Origin: Eggerthellales bacterium | Lineage (GTDB): Bacteria > Actinomycetota > Coriobacteriia > Coriobacteriales > Eggerthellaceae | Assembly: GCA_029101185.1 (NCBI GenBank) | Contig: JAQXQN010000151.1 | Span: forward strand, 1-47,641 | Reading direction: 5' to 3' | Length of the DNA stretch: 47,641 nt | Notes under the pieces: model-generated | Told to the model about the DNA's origin: nothing | The model's input: the letters and a program-made list of their open reading frames with translations, nothing else | Databases searched by the model: none | Made by a program: the position numbers and the translations under genes | Shown here: piece after piece, positions 33,901 to 41,891 of the stretch | Layout: each line of letters begins with the position of its first letter | How positions within the stretch are numbered: the stretch's first letter is position 1

Positions 33901-34588
33901 TGGCAGTAGGCTTAGACCAGTCCGCAGCGATGGATGAAAACTCGCGACCCTTCTGATACAGGTCCATAAGCAGGACCTTGGGGCTTTTGGTCGGATGGGC
34001 GCACACTAAGGCGTCAAACCCACCGGGCATGGTCTCAACCCTGCTCATGAGCACGCTTGCCTGGTCAAGTACCCCCGTATTTGACCTGCCCTTTGAGTAC
34101 AGCGGCGTCTCATCCACGAGCCTCTGGGCGGGATAGCCCAGATCCCCGTTACGGGCAAGCTCGAAGGCGGCCTCCGCGGCAAGGCCCCACAGGTCATCCG
34201 CATCAATGTCGGAGAGCAGCTCAAAGGCTGGGTCCACCCCGATCTCAAGGGCGTGCTCCTTGAGTATCCGCGAACACATCCCGTGAATGGTGGAGATCCA
34301 GGCGTCATCCACCTTCAGGGCCTCTTGGGCCAGACCCTCCTTCAGAAGCAGGGACTTGATGCGGCTTTTCAGCTCCGCTGCGGCCTTTCGGGTAAACGTG
34401 ATGGCCAACACCTGATCAACGCTTTCAAGGGCAGCAGGGCTCCCATCCGGACCAGGAAGCAAGGCGGCGGCAATGCGCTGGGTCAGGGTAAACGTCTTTC
34501 CCGATCCGGCCCCAGCGGCAACCATCAGGGGTTTGTCAAGGGTGGTCACAATCTCCCGTTGAAACGGGGTGCATCGGTCTAGGTTCAT
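30968..34588 (-). CDS. addA: AddA-like ATP-dependent helicase/nuclease subunit A
   Basis: A 1206-residue UvrD-type helicase fused to a C-terminal PD-(D/E)XK nuclease, processing double-strand breaks for recombination. Helicase motif I AAGAGSGKT (24-32), motif II VDEFQDTD, motif III GDAQQSIYRFRGADV, motif V VMTVHASKGLEFP-like (IMTVHASKGLEFPHV) and motif VI LLYVALTRASRSLYVA are present. The nuclease motif is GEIDGLAF...YLIDYKTGG near the C-terminus. Start ATG 34588 with CAGGAGG; 14 further upstream codons are open but unsupported. It overlaps addB by 4 nt (ATGA). A dispersed-word copy lies at 31522. RexA or AdnA naming would be equally defensible. Confidence 0.9.
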   Translation of the reverse strand: MNLDRCTPFQREIVTTLDKPLMVAAGAGSGKTFTLTQRIAAALLPGPDGSPAALESVDQVLAITFTRKAAAELKSRIKSLLLKEGLAQEALKVDDAWISTIHGMCSRILKEHALEIGVDPAFELLSDIDADDLWGLAAEAAFELARNGDLGYPAQRLVDETPLYSKGRSNTGVLDQASVLMSRVETMPGGFDALVCAHPTKSPKVLLMDLYQKGREFSSIAADWSKPTATDEKHQLALDQALEKTRLYMELEGQDDFAGEDFDAVTYLDAVFSYPKVARNYKASSVYGSFFQEYLCTYAQVAAEAGACCAYVRQEGLVAFARAFKDILVQLKGPDRVDQNDLLVMTYQALRAHPEIARSYQDKFKLIMVDEFQDTDKLQCDIISRLAAPDGSNICTVGDAQQSIYRFRGADVNVFFDFRDQMCQTNPQTRLIELPDNFRSHAHVLQLVDRIFAMPQVFGSRFLHLEPKGDVNKESDPVFDEMPRIVFDVVGTPVRGGSMEAARGCAAQGIAERFAALRNKGVKPGDMVVLLGAMSHADMYARALQEQGFESLIVGGSVFGKQPEVQTLAYLGRWIANPYDDEALYQVLASEIFNCSDDALLALGGKTRLKDDEAPKRRGLARTLVATWGEGIGEMTQAQRDDLLFTCRVLKDSLSCARSQGLTSALHYVCVESGWMLRLERGGTDGLFKAGNVLKALRYVEELEADGAGLAQASKRFARMLVLSKDRPGALSTPTSDYVRIMTVHASKGLEFPHVAISELRLGDVGSMSLYAENVGETCLFACEAPLKREQRERRNDLIQIASELEEHEPTFNQQSPAEFLAALKARTEEQERQEAQRLLYVALTRASRSLYVALPHKLTKKGYEGMGVLGDMHNALKWDISCEAHQMVDFGACAPALVKTREVRKEDWVPQEPEKQEDFLIPSTPQPPETHWPRVRLTGRMRQREGVVSYTTLPHEDLPGFAWKDDPCSYADMRRRSKKNRDAANALDDMERSEGNPATDLGSAFHLLAQEAIERAAAAEASHLIRPSDERVSSLVRECMFDSLQTASLRSALDRWFSSQCAARFAAHDCLQAEVPFFLPVSCGTGEFFLEGEIDGLAFDGPEVAYLIDYKTGGNAGEGQERLRLKHGLQARCYALALIREGFSQVRSTFVRVEQSDPAHPGEPETVEFVFNASDAPAIEEEIVRLWKSVEVNGGPHEEVFEEVV

Positions 34589-37497
34589 GCGTTCCTCCTG
34601 GGGCAGTTGGGGACAACGCAGTAGGTGCATTGATCCGCGTCCTTTGGCCGGGGCGAGATATCCCCCTCCTGCATCCGTTTCACCACGGGAACAAGGGCCT
34701 GCTCCAAATCGGACAGGAACGCCTCAAAATCCATCCCCACCACGGATTTCTGGTCTATCGCCTGAGGCATGGCCTTCTTGACCTCCATGTCAAAGGACCC
34801 TGCCAAGGCGTCTTTAACATCTTGAGCCTGGTAATTCAAATAGGCCGCCGCGGCAGGAGTTCCGTATCCAAGCCTCTGGGCGCAAACGGCGTACAGCAGC
34901 GCCTGGACCTTTCCGGGCAGCACCATTCGCCATTCCTCAATCGGAGCAGCAGGCTCATCTCCCTCCTGGTCATCAGCGTATTCGGAGAAAACCTCCACCT
35001 GCTGATATGCCCCCTCAGAACCCGCATGCCGGCCCTTCAGGCTTCCCTTATAGTCCACTATGGCGAAGCGTCCTGACACGGGATCCACGTCAATACGGTC
35101 AATCTTTCCCACCAGACAGGCCCCCGCAAAGACCACCCCGTCTTGAGGCTCCACCACTCGCTCGAGACCCTGCACCTCCATGCCCGCAAACAGCTCCGCC
35201 TGGACCGCCAGATTCTGCAGCAGGGTGTCTCGGAGCAGCTCTGCGTCGCGCTGCTCGGAGTTGGTCACCGGAATGTATCCCCCCGCCTGCTGCTCAAGCA
35301 TCAGATCCTCAAACACGTCTTCCAGAATCTCCTGGGCCTGGTCAAGGTTGTCCGGAGTCACTCGCATGCAGCCATCTTCCCTGAGCAGGGAGTACGTGCG
35401 TTCAAAAACGGCATGCACGAACTCTCCCCGTTCAATGGGGCCCATCTGGGCGTCCATGGATCCAGGATTAAGTTTGCGCTCCACAAACCACTTGTACGGA
35501 CAGGAGATGTACCCCTCAATCTGGGATGGACTCAACACCGGATAGGTCACGCCATCAACCTCAACATAGGAAAGCAAATCCGCATCTCTGGCACAGCGCA
35601 GGATTCCCGGCTCCGAAGCGGCCACCTTTTTGGGACGGCAGGACTGACCCGCGTTTGCAGCAAGCTGCTCCTCTCCCACCTGAGGGCCCATCCCGCATCT
35701 GAGCAGGTCGGGAATTCCCAAGGGCGCCTTCTGCCCGTCCTCTTCGTCAACCCGATAGGCGTTAAGAAACTCATCCAGGAAAAACGAGGCGTAGGAGTCC
35801 TCTCCATCCGGGTCCTTTGCAGGAACCACGATGTCAAGAGAGCCCTTGGCCGCAAGCACGGCGGTCTGGAGCATGAGCCGGTAGTCTTTTAGCACGTCGC
35901 GCTCAAAGGCCACGCCAAGCTTCTCCGACAGGGTGTCCATGGCGGTATGCTCCACCGAAGCGGGAAAGCTCTCCGCGGTCAACTCAGTTAGAATCACGTG
36001 GTCTACGCTGCCCTGGTCAATGAAGAGATTCTTATCAAGGCGCACGAACTCCACGTCAATCTCGGCTTCCCGCTCCACGCACTCCCCGTACACGATGAGG
36101 GTTTCCGTGGCGAATATGAACTGCTCGGGAGACAAGGCGTATTCCCGCGTTGAATCGTATAGGTCTCTTAAAGCCTGGATTGCGCTCAGCTCCACCGACA
36201 TCTTCATCGGATCATGACGATACGCCCTACGGGCGAGGTCCGCAAAAAACCCGCATCCGATTCCCGCGTCAGGGTCCTCAAAGAACTGCTCAAAGTACTC
36301 CATGTTGGGGGACTGCTCCCGCAGGATGGGAAGCAGCCTGCCCGGATCTTTCTGGATGGTCCTGTCCGACCTGATCATCCGATCCAGGTATAAGGCTTCT
36401 GATTGGGACATGCCCGAATATGGCGAAGCGGCATAATCCGCCACCGCCTCAAGGGTGCCTGGAAGCGGACCCGTGCAGATTTTCCTTGCTGCAGAAAACA
36501 CCTTTCCGAAATCCGTCAGCTTAAACTCCGTCCGAAAGGAGGTGGCCGCATGAATACCCAGATTCTGCAGGTCAAGGGCCATCCGCCGATACAGCCCCAT
36601 AGGATCTGGGCTTAGCACCATGACGGAAGCCTGGCCTGCTGCGTATCCGGCCACCAAGTCCCGCACCACCCGGGCAAGAGCGGAAGGCCCTGCGGGCAGC
36701 TCAACGGACACCCGAACCCCTGCTTCAGGGGCCCCGATCCTGGGCATGGGATAGGCAATCTCTTTCAAACGCACCCGTTCAGAGGATAGAAATTCCCTCA
36801 TCGCAGGAGAAAGGCTATGGGCTCCCGCGAGCACCACCGTTGTTTCGGGCATCTGGGCAGCAATGCGCATTAGGGCATGACCTGGTTCAATAAGCCCGTA
36901 CTGGTCAAGGGCGGCATAATAGAGCCCCGCTACCTTGAGCACCTCCAACTCTGCGGGGGCAAGGCGGTCCGCGACCAATTCAGGATTATCCACCGCGGCC
37001 TGGAAAACCCGATTTCCGCTTACCCGCTCAAGATACGCCGCAATCATCAGCGCTGTCCCCGGGCTTGCCGCCAACACGTCCTGATCCGCCAGGATCTGGT
37101 TTACCAGCAGGTCCCTTTTGCCCCTATCCACCAGGATGCGCCCGTCACCCCATACGGCCCATAAATCCCGAGTCCATTGGGACGGGGTAAGGAAATGAGC
37201 ATTCATCATGGAAGGAACCTCACGGGCAATCCGAGACCCCAGCCACCGAACCCCCCGAGTATCCATAGGGACAGGAAATTTTCCCTGGAAACCCCCGGCC
37301 ATCCGACAATCAGCGTCCGCGGCGTCCGCCTCCCATGGCGAAGCGCCCCGTACATCTGCACTCCATGGCGAAGCGCCCTGAGCATCAGCCCCCTGTGCAT
37401 CAAAACCGGCACGGGACTTCAACATGGTCACAAGTTTTCGCTGGTAAAACGCCTGCTGCGGTGTGGGAAGCAACACGACGACTCTCTGTGAAAGCAT
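34585..37497 (-). CDS. addB: AddB-like PD-(D/E)XK nuclease subunit of the helicase-nuclease
   Basis: A 970-residue partner of AddA. The C-terminal nuclease has GKIDRIDVDPVSGRFAIVDYKGS, and the iron-sulfur staple cysteines typical of AddB are visible: one in SCPYKWF (about residue 665) and three in the last 15 residues (CTYCVVPNC). Unlike B. subtilis AddB, no P-loop GxGKT is seen in the N-terminal helicase-like region, so ATP hydrolysis is probably left to AddA. Start ATG 37497 with GAGAGGT; an in-frame GTG lies at 37503. Residues 34-61 contain an alanine/aspartate-rich insert with two GASPW copies. Confidence 0.87.
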   Translation of the reverse strand: MLSQRVVVLLPTPQQAFYQRKLVTMLKSRAGFDAQGADAQGASPWSADVRGASPWEADAADADCRMAGGFQGKFPVPMDTRGVRWLGSRIAREVPSMMNAHFLTPSQWTRDLWAVWGDGRILVDRGKRDLLVNQILADQDVLAASPGTALMIAAYLERVSGNRVFQAAVDNPELVADRLAPAELEVLKVAGLYYAALDQYGLIEPGHALMRIAAQMPETTVVLAGAHSLSPAMREFLSSERVRLKEIAYPMPRIGAPEAGVRVSVELPAGPSALARVVRDLVAGYAAGQASVMVLSPDPMGLYRRMALDLQNLGIHAATSFRTEFKLTDFGKVFSAARKICTGPLPGTLEAVADYAASPYSGMSQSEALYLDRMIRSDRTIQKDPGRLLPILREQSPNMEYFEQFFEDPDAGIGCGFFADLARRAYRHDPMKMSVELSAIQALRDLYDSTREYALSPEQFIFATETLIVYGECVEREAEIDVEFVRLDKNLFIDQGSVDHVILTELTAESFPASVEHTAMDTLSEKLGVAFERDVLKDYRLMLQTAVLAAKGSLDIVVPAKDPDGEDSYASFFLDEFLNAYRVDEEDGQKAPLGIPDLLRCGMGPQVGEEQLAANAGQSCRPKKVAASEPGILRCARDADLLSYVEVDGVTYPVLSPSQIEGYISCPYKWFVERKLNPGSMDAQMGPIERGEFVHAVFERTYSLLREDGCMRVTPDNLDQAQEILEDVFEDLMLEQQAGGYIPVTNSEQRDAELLRDTLLQNLAVQAELFAGMEVQGLERVVEPQDGVVFAGACLVGKIDRIDVDPVSGRFAIVDYKGSLKGRHAGSEGAYQQVEVFSEYADDQEGDEPAAPIEEWRMVLPGKVQALLYAVCAQRLGYGTPAAAAYLNYQAQDVKDALAGSFDMEVKKAMPQAIDQKSVVGMDFEAFLSDLEQALVPVVKRMQEGDISPRPKDADQCTYCVVPNCPRRNA
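37333..37378. repeat. Two CCATGGCGAAGCGCCC copies 30 bp apart inside addB
   Basis: The 16-bp segment occurs at 37333-37348 and 37363-37378, encoding GASPW twice in the N-terminal insert of AddB. It is the dispersed word with its last base changed (CGAAGCGC), and the TGGC 5' flank is conserved, suggesting local duplication of one element. Confidence 0.7.
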
Positions 37498-37528
37498 GAG
37501 CACCTCTCATCTCTGATTATTTCGCACC

Positions 37529-37534
37529 ATTATA
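37529..37534 (-). promoter_or_regulatory. Candidate -10 box of addBA
   Basis: Minus-strand TATAAT lies 32 nt upstream of the addB start. No matching -35 box was seen. Confidence 0.35.
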
Positions 37535-37686
37535 GATGTAGGTTCATCGGGCACGAGGGGCACAAATGGGACAGTCGGTACTCAGGCATTCCAGATCCGC
37601 CATTCGTGGTTTTTCCATCACAAGACGGCCTTTGTCGCCTCCGCCCCGAGGTTCCAACCGCCCATTTGTGGCACAATTCCACCCAC

Positions 37687-37762
37687 GGGCGATTGGCGCA
37701 GTTGGTAGCGCAGGTGCCTTACAAGCACAAGGTCGGGGGTTCGAGTCCCTCATCGCCCACCA
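37687..37762 (+). tRNA. tRNA-Val (anticodon UAC)
   Basis: A 76-nt gene with acceptor stem GGGCGAT/ATCGCCC, D arm GCGC..GCGC, anticodon stem GTGC/GCAC with loop CTTACAA (anticodon TAC, reading GUA/GUG), T arm with GGTTCGAGTCC, discriminator A and encoded CCA (37760-37762). A T tract (TCTTTTTTCC) directly follows as the terminator. Confidence 0.95.
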
Positions 37763-37848
37763 TCTTTTTTCCTCACGGCGCGTTTAATCGCCGGCCATTC
37801 ACCCTCAATACTATTCAACCTGCCAGCATGCGGTCTGCGGTTCCCGCA

Positions 37849-38295
37849 TCATCCGACCTGCTTCTTCGGCCGTCCGGGACCTGGATGCGTGGCCTTGCGT
37901 TTACGCACACTTGCAAGGGTGACCCAGCTTTTCCTTCCCTCCCGATACCCCTCAAGCTGATGGCTCTTGATCATCTGGGACACCCGACAGGACGTCACCC
38001 CAAGCATCCTGGCTGCCTCCGCGGCGCGGACCACAGACCCCGCCTCATCATAATTAGAGGAATCCACGTATCCTACGCAGACTCTTCCCTTTCTATGGGG
38101 CATGTTGGCAATGCTTCCACGGGGCATAGGCCTGCCCTCCATCGCATACCGTCGCACCAGATCTGTTAGCCATTCCTCAAAGGCGCCCACACAATCCACC
38201 TGAAGGGGTATCACCAGCGCCTCATCAAAGTCGCAAGGGAACAGTACCTGGTGAAATCCCAGTTCACACACTTCAAATTCGTAGCGCCACAACAC
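37849..38295 (-). CDS. HicB-like domain fused to excisionase/MerR-type HTH; candidate regulator
   Basis: A 148-residue protein. Residues 1-62 resemble a HicB antitoxin-like fold: YEFEVCELGFHQVLFPCDFDEALV, then AFEEWLTDLVRRYAMEGRPMPRGS, matching the family pattern of a strand pair, a helix and a GxPxP turn. Residues 90-135 are an excisionase-type helix-turn-helix (AAEAARMLGVTSCRVSQMIKSHQLEGYREGRKSWV), followed by a basic tail KKQVG. No HicA toxin is next to it, so it is a solitary regulator-like protein rather than a toxin-antitoxin pair. Start GTG 38295 with AAAGGGG upstream. Its upstream region shares three blocks with the Tad operon upstream region, suggesting auto-regulation and control of tad. 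The HicB call is by pattern only. Confidence 0.7.
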   Translation of the reverse strand: MLWRYEFEVCELGFHQVLFPCDFDEALVIPLQVDCVGAFEEWLTDLVRRYAMEGRPMPRGSIANMPHRKGRVCVGYVDSSNYDEAGSVVRAAEAARMLGVTSCRVSQMIKSHQLEGYREGRKSWVTLASVRKRKATHPGPGRPKKQVG

Positions 38296-38350
38296 CTTTG
38301 GCCCCTTTCTCCCGAAACACCATCTGGGAGCAACGATAGGGGTTCAACCT

Positions 38351-38467
38351 TTCAATTCCATGACGCGTATCTGCACCGTTCCTTACACTGGCTTCGGGCA
38401 GGATTCATCAGGAGTCAGACTCAATTCTAATTAACTTTTGTCCCGATCCTTTCAGGAAGCTTTCTAA
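38351..38467 (-). promoter_or_regulatory. Upstream region of the HicB-like gene, partner of the Tad upstream element
   Basis: The three blocks described at 30531-30664 occur here in the same order: 38351-38391, 38403-38420 and 38458-38467. Block 1 lies 56-96 nt upstream of the GTG start. The rest of the 38296-38628 gap is AT-rich and contains two AAGCTT-centred near-palindromes (near 38459 and 38533) and the weak ribosome site of the HAD gene; no RNA gene is evident. Confidence 0.5.
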
Positions 38468-38628
38468 AAATCCTCCAAACCTGTCAGAAATCTCTTCAAA
38501 TCATTGGGTTTTTCCCTGATTAGTCCTGAAAAGCTTTACGGAATCCATCAAGAATTCCCGTCCCGTGCTAGGATTTTTCCCAGGACCTTTCGCCAGCCCC
38601 CACCTTTTCCATCACAAAGTGAGCATCC

Positions 38629-39453
38629 ATGACGTCACCTGATTCCACCCAAGAACCCACATCTGCAGAAAGCCACTCCGTCAAGTATTTCTTTTTCGAC
38701 TATGACGGAACCCTGGCAATACCCCGGACGCGCACCATTCCCCAAGACACTCTTGATGTCCTTGACCAGCTGCGCAAAAAAGGCCACGTGGTGGCCCTGG
38801 CCACAGGTAGGATGCAGTGCAACGCCCTGGACTACATATCCTCCGCGGGCATCTCTAATCTGGTGGCAGACGGCGGATATTCGGTGACCATAGACGGCAC
38901 CCTGACGTGGATGTCCCCTCTTGACCTGGAGATGTGCAAGGATTTCCTGCACAGGCTCGACGCGGCAGACATTCCTTGGGCGGTGCAGACCGAAAACATC
39001 CTGACCCGCTACACCCCAAACCCCCGGTTTGAGTCCCTCTCGGAGGATTACTACGTAGCCACCCAGCTTGTCCCGGATCTGCGCATCGAGGATCTGACCC
39101 AGGTGTTGAAAATCTACCTTCCCTGCACCCTTGAGCAGGAGGAACAATGGACCCGGGAAGGGTTATTTGATGGGGTGCCGGCAATCAGGTACAACTCCAC
39201 CAGCGTGTTTATCGAGCCCATGGACAAGCAGCTTGGCATCAAACGTATGCTCGACCACTTCAAGGCGCCCTACCAGGACGCCGTGGTCTTTGGCGACGGC
39301 CTCAACGATATAAGCATGTTCATCCCCGAATGGACCAGTATCGCCATGGGCAACGCCCACCCTCGGCTCAAGGAGCTAGCAGATTACGTCACCGACGACT
39401 GCGACAAGGGGGGCATTGCCAACGCCTGCAGGCATTTCGGCTGGATTGATTAG
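38629..39453 (+). CDS. HAD-superfamily Cof-type phosphatase
   Basis: A 274-residue HAD hydrolase with a C2 cap, of the Cof/YbiV group that dephosphorylates sugar phosphates and nucleotides. Motif I DYDGT is at 24-28 (nucleophile Asp24), motif II ALATGR near 56, the motif III lysine probably in the KQLGIKRML segment, and motif IV FGDGLNDISMF (Asp-Asp) near 223. ATG 38629 is preceded by AAAGTGAGC. Convergent with argF with only 5 bp between them. The substrate cannot be predicted. Confidence 0.88.
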   Translation: MTSPDSTQEPTSAESHSVKYFFFDYDGTLAIPRTRTIPQDTLDVLDQLRKKGHVVALATGRMQCNALDYISSAGISNLVADGGYSVTIDGTLTWMSPLDLEMCKDFLHRLDAADIPWAVQTENILTRYTPNPRFESLSEDYYVATQLVPDLRIEDLTQVLKIYLPCTLEQEEQWTREGLFDGVPAIRYNSTSVFIEPMDKQLGIKRMLDHFKAPYQDAVVFGDGLNDISMFIPEWTSIAMGNAHPRLKELADYVTDDCDKGGIANACRHFGWID

Positions 39454-39458
39454 CGAGA

Positions 39459-40475
39459 TTAAATCACCTGGTTGGTTTCGGACAAGGTGCAGTACATGAT
39501 GGCTTTAATGGAGTGCATGCGGTTTTCCGCCTGGTCAAACACCTTAGAGTACGGAGCGGAGAACACCTGGTCGGACACTTCCATCTCGGTGATGCCAAAC
39601 TTCTTGGCAATATCCGCGCCAATGGTGGTCTTGGTGTCGTGGAAGGCGGGCAGGCAGTGCAGGAAGATGGCGCCGGGGGCACACATGTCCATGACCTGGG
39701 GGGTTACCCGATAAGGCTGCAGGGTGGCAATGCGCTCGGCCCAGACCTCCTCGGGCTCGCCCATAGAGACCCACACGTCGGTATAAATCACATCGGCGCC
39801 GGTGCAGGCCGCAGCCACATCCTCGGTAAGGGTGATGGTGCAGCCGTTGGCCTGGGCGATGGGCAGGGACGCTTCGACAACATCATCAGAGGGCATGCAG
39901 GAGGCAGGGCCGCATGCCACAAAGTTCATGCCCATCTTGGCGCACACCACCATCAGAGACCGGGCCACGTTGTTCTTGGCGTCACCCATAAACACCAGGG
40001 TCTTGCCCTTGATGTTGTCATGGCCGAAGTGCTCCTGGACGGTCATGATGTCGGCGATCATCTGGGTGGGGTGCCACTCGGTGGTCAGGCCGTTCCACAC
40101 CGGCACGCTGGAATTCTCTGCCAGGCACTCCACGTCCTCCTGGGCAAAGCCCCGAAACTCGATGCCGTCGTAGAAGCGGGAGAGCACCTGGGCAGTATCG
40201 GCGATGGACTCCTTCTTGCCCATTTGGGAACCGCTCGGATCAAGATAGGTCACCCCCATGCCCAGATCCATGCCGCCCACCTCAAAGGCGCAGCGGGTAC
40301 GGGTGGAGGTCTTCTGGAAGAGCAGCACGATGTTCTTGCCCTCAAGGTAGCGATGAGGCGTCCCGGCCTTCTTCATGGCCTTCAGGGCATGGGCGGTATC
40401 CAACAGATACTCCAGCTCTTGGGTGGAAAAGTCCAAATCCTTCAGGAAATGACGGTTGTACAGATTGACGCCCAT
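39459..40475 (-). CDS. argF: Ornithine carbamoyltransferase
   Basis: A 338-residue enzyme converting ornithine and carbamoyl phosphate to citrulline. Carbamoyl-phosphate binding STRTR is at 57-61, HPTQMIADIMTVQEHF near 135, the ornithine loop VSMGE near 235 and the HCLPAFHD motif near 272 with the active-site Cys. ATG 40475 has AAGGAGG; the frame extends to 40544 without support. It may be biosynthetic or part of arginine deiminase catabolism; no other arginine gene is adjacent. ARG-box-like sites lie upstream. A CGAAGCGT word (39869) encodes VEAS. Confidence 0.93.
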   Translation of the reverse strand: MGVNLYNRHFLKDLDFSTQELEYLLDTAHALKAMKKAGTPHRYLEGKNIVLLFQKTSTRTRCAFEVGGMDLGMGVTYLDPSGSQMGKKESIADTAQVLSRFYDGIEFRGFAQEDVECLAENSSVPVWNGLTTEWHPTQMIADIMTVQEHFGHDNIKGKTLVFMGDAKNNVARSLMVVCAKMGMNFVACGPASCMPSDDVVEASLPIAQANGCTITLTEDVAAACTGADVIYTDVWVSMGEPEEVWAERIATLQPYRVTPQVMDMCAPGAIFLHCLPAFHDTKTTIGADIAKKFGITEMEVSDQVFSAPYSKVFDQAENRMHSIKAIMYCTLSETNQVI

Positions 40476-40534
40476 GACGGCCTCCTTACGTATATGCGGG
40501 ACATGCATCGCCCAATGATGCGTGGTTGCTGGAT

Positions 40535-40575
40535 GAGTATGCATCCTACTGCATTTTCAAGCATTTTTATGCAAT
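40535..40575 (-). promoter_or_regulatory. ARG-box-like palindromes upstream of argF
   Basis: On the minus strand TTGCATAAAAATGCTT (about 40559-40574) is a near palindrome of the TGCAT-A/T4-ATGCA form and is followed by ATGCAGTAGGATGCAT (about 40538-40553), a second half-site pair. ArgR-family regulators bind tandem sites of this architecture, and argF is a usual target. The sites lie 60-100 nt upstream of the start. From 40576 to 40737 I see only a TGCAG/CTGCA hairpin near 40715. Confidence 0.5.
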
Positions 40576-40737
40576 TTGGCACATTTTTAACCAGGAATAC
40601 CACAAGCACGAAAAAGAGGGCCTGTCTCCCCTCCAATTGACAAGCCCCCAGGTTCTTGCCGAAGCGCATTTCCAACCACGGCAATACCGTTTCGATTGTA
40701 CACCCGTCTGCAGTTTCCTGCATCATTTTGCTAGGGA

Positions 40738-41343
40738 TTAGAGCACGCGACGGGATTCTATGGCCCGACCCAAGGTCACTTCGTCAGCATACTCAAGGTC
40801 TCCACCCACGGGAAGGCCGCTAGCCAGCCGCGTGACCTTCAGCCCTAGAGGCTTGATCAGTCGGGCCAGATAGGCCGCGGTGGTCTCACCCTCCACATTG
40901 GGGTTGGTGGCAATCACCACCTCGCCGATGTCCTCCGATGCCAGCCGAGCCATCAACTCCGCCACCCGCAGGTCTTCCACCCCCACCCCGTCCATGGGAG
41001 AGAGGGCCCCGCCAAGCACGTGGTAAACGCCGGAATAGGCTCCCGTGCGCTCGATGGCGGCAATGTCTCTGGGCTCACTGACCACGCAGATAATGGTGTT
41101 GTCCCGGCGCACCGACGAGCAAATCTCGCACAGGTCATCCTGGGCATAGTTGTAGCACTGAGAGCAGAAATGCACGGTGTCCTTGACCCGGACGATGGCC
41201 TCGGAAAGCCTCACCACGGTGTCACGGTCCGTGTTCAGCATCCAATAGGCAATGCGCTGGGCGCTTTTCGGACCGATGCCGGGCAGGCGCTCAAGTTCGT
41301 CAAGGAGTGTCTGGATTGCAGGGGAGGATTCCACGGGGCGCAC
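40738..41343 (-). CDS. recR: RecR recombination mediator
   Basis: A 201-residue DNA-binding protein that, with RecO, loads RecA on gaps. It has an N-terminal helix-hairpin-helix ([20 protein letters not shown], 18-37), a C4 zinc finger (Cys60, Cys63, Cys72, Cys75) and a Toprim domain with [17 protein letters not shown] and [13 protein letters not shown]. The start appears to be GTG (41343; a second GTG at 41334 is possible) with only a weak ribosome site. It is the last gene of the dnaX-ybaB-recR operon, a conserved arrangement. Confidence 0.95.
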   Translation of the reverse strand: MRPVESSPAIQTLLDELERLPGIGPKSAQRIAYWMLNTDRDTVVRLSEAIVRVKDTVHFCSQCYNYAQDDLCEICSSVRRDNTIICVVSEPRDIAAIERTGAYSGVYHVLGGALSPMDGVGVEDLRVAELMARLASEDIGEVVIATNPNVEGETTAAYLARLIKPLGLKVTRLASGLPVGGDLEYADEVTLGRAIESRRVL

Positions 41344-41388
41344 GCTTTCGCAGTTCAGAGCCGTATAGCGGATGTCGAAGCGTCCTGG

Positions 41389-41700
41389 CTACATCAGGCC
41401 GGGGATGTTCATGCCCCCGGTTGCGGCGGAAAGACGGGCGTTGGCCTTTGCGGAGACCGCAGCCAGAGCGGCGTTTGCGGCGGCAAGGACCACGTCCTGG
41501 AGCATCTCCACGTCCTCGGGATCCACTGCCTCAGGATCAATGGTGACAGAAACCAGGGTCATGTCACCCTTGGCAACCACCTTGACCATGCCGCCGCCTG
41601 CGGTGGCCTCGGCGGTCATATCCTTGATCTCGTCCTGGGCCTTGGCCAGCTGCGCCTGCATCTTCTGGGCCTGACGCATCATCTGCTGCATCTGATTCAT
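41389..41700 (-). CDS. ybaB: YbaB/EbfC family nucleoid-associated protein
   Basis: A 103-residue DNA-binding protein, dimeric in characterised members. The N-terminal MQQMMRQAQKMQAQLAKAQDEIKDMTAEATAGGGMVKVVAKGD and the following VTIDPEAVDPEDVEMLQDVVLAAANAAL are typical. ATG 41700 with TAGGAG. It sits between dnaX and recR as in most bacteria. A TGTCGAAGCGTCC copy of the dispersed word lies just after its stop (41374-41385). Confidence 0.95.
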   Translation of the reverse strand: MNQMQQMMRQAQKMQAQLAKAQDEIKDMTAEATAGGGMVKVVAKGDMTLVSVTIDPEAVDPEDVEMLQDVVLAAANAALAAVSAKANARLSAATGGMNIPGLM

Positions 41701-41820
41701 GGGGGCTCCTATCACGTGTTTTAGTTGCATTTTTAGTTGGTACGGCGGGTTAGCCTACCATATACGCATCGGTTTAGTCCTTGCAAACGACCATCTGCGC
41801 GGCATCTACGCCACGGGGAC

Positions 41821-41870
41821 GCCGCACCGGGTGCCGAACCCGCGCGCCGCACCGAGTGCCAGACCGCGCG
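41821..41870. repeat. 25-bp imperfect tandem repeat between dnaX and ybaB
   Basis: GCCGCACCGGGTGCCGAACC-type units lie at 41821-41845 and 41846-41870, about 20 bp past the dnaX stop. They may be remnants of the kind of 3' end duplication seen at other genes here. Confidence 0.5.
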
Positions 41871-41891
41871 CCAGGCCGGGCGCAGCGCGGC

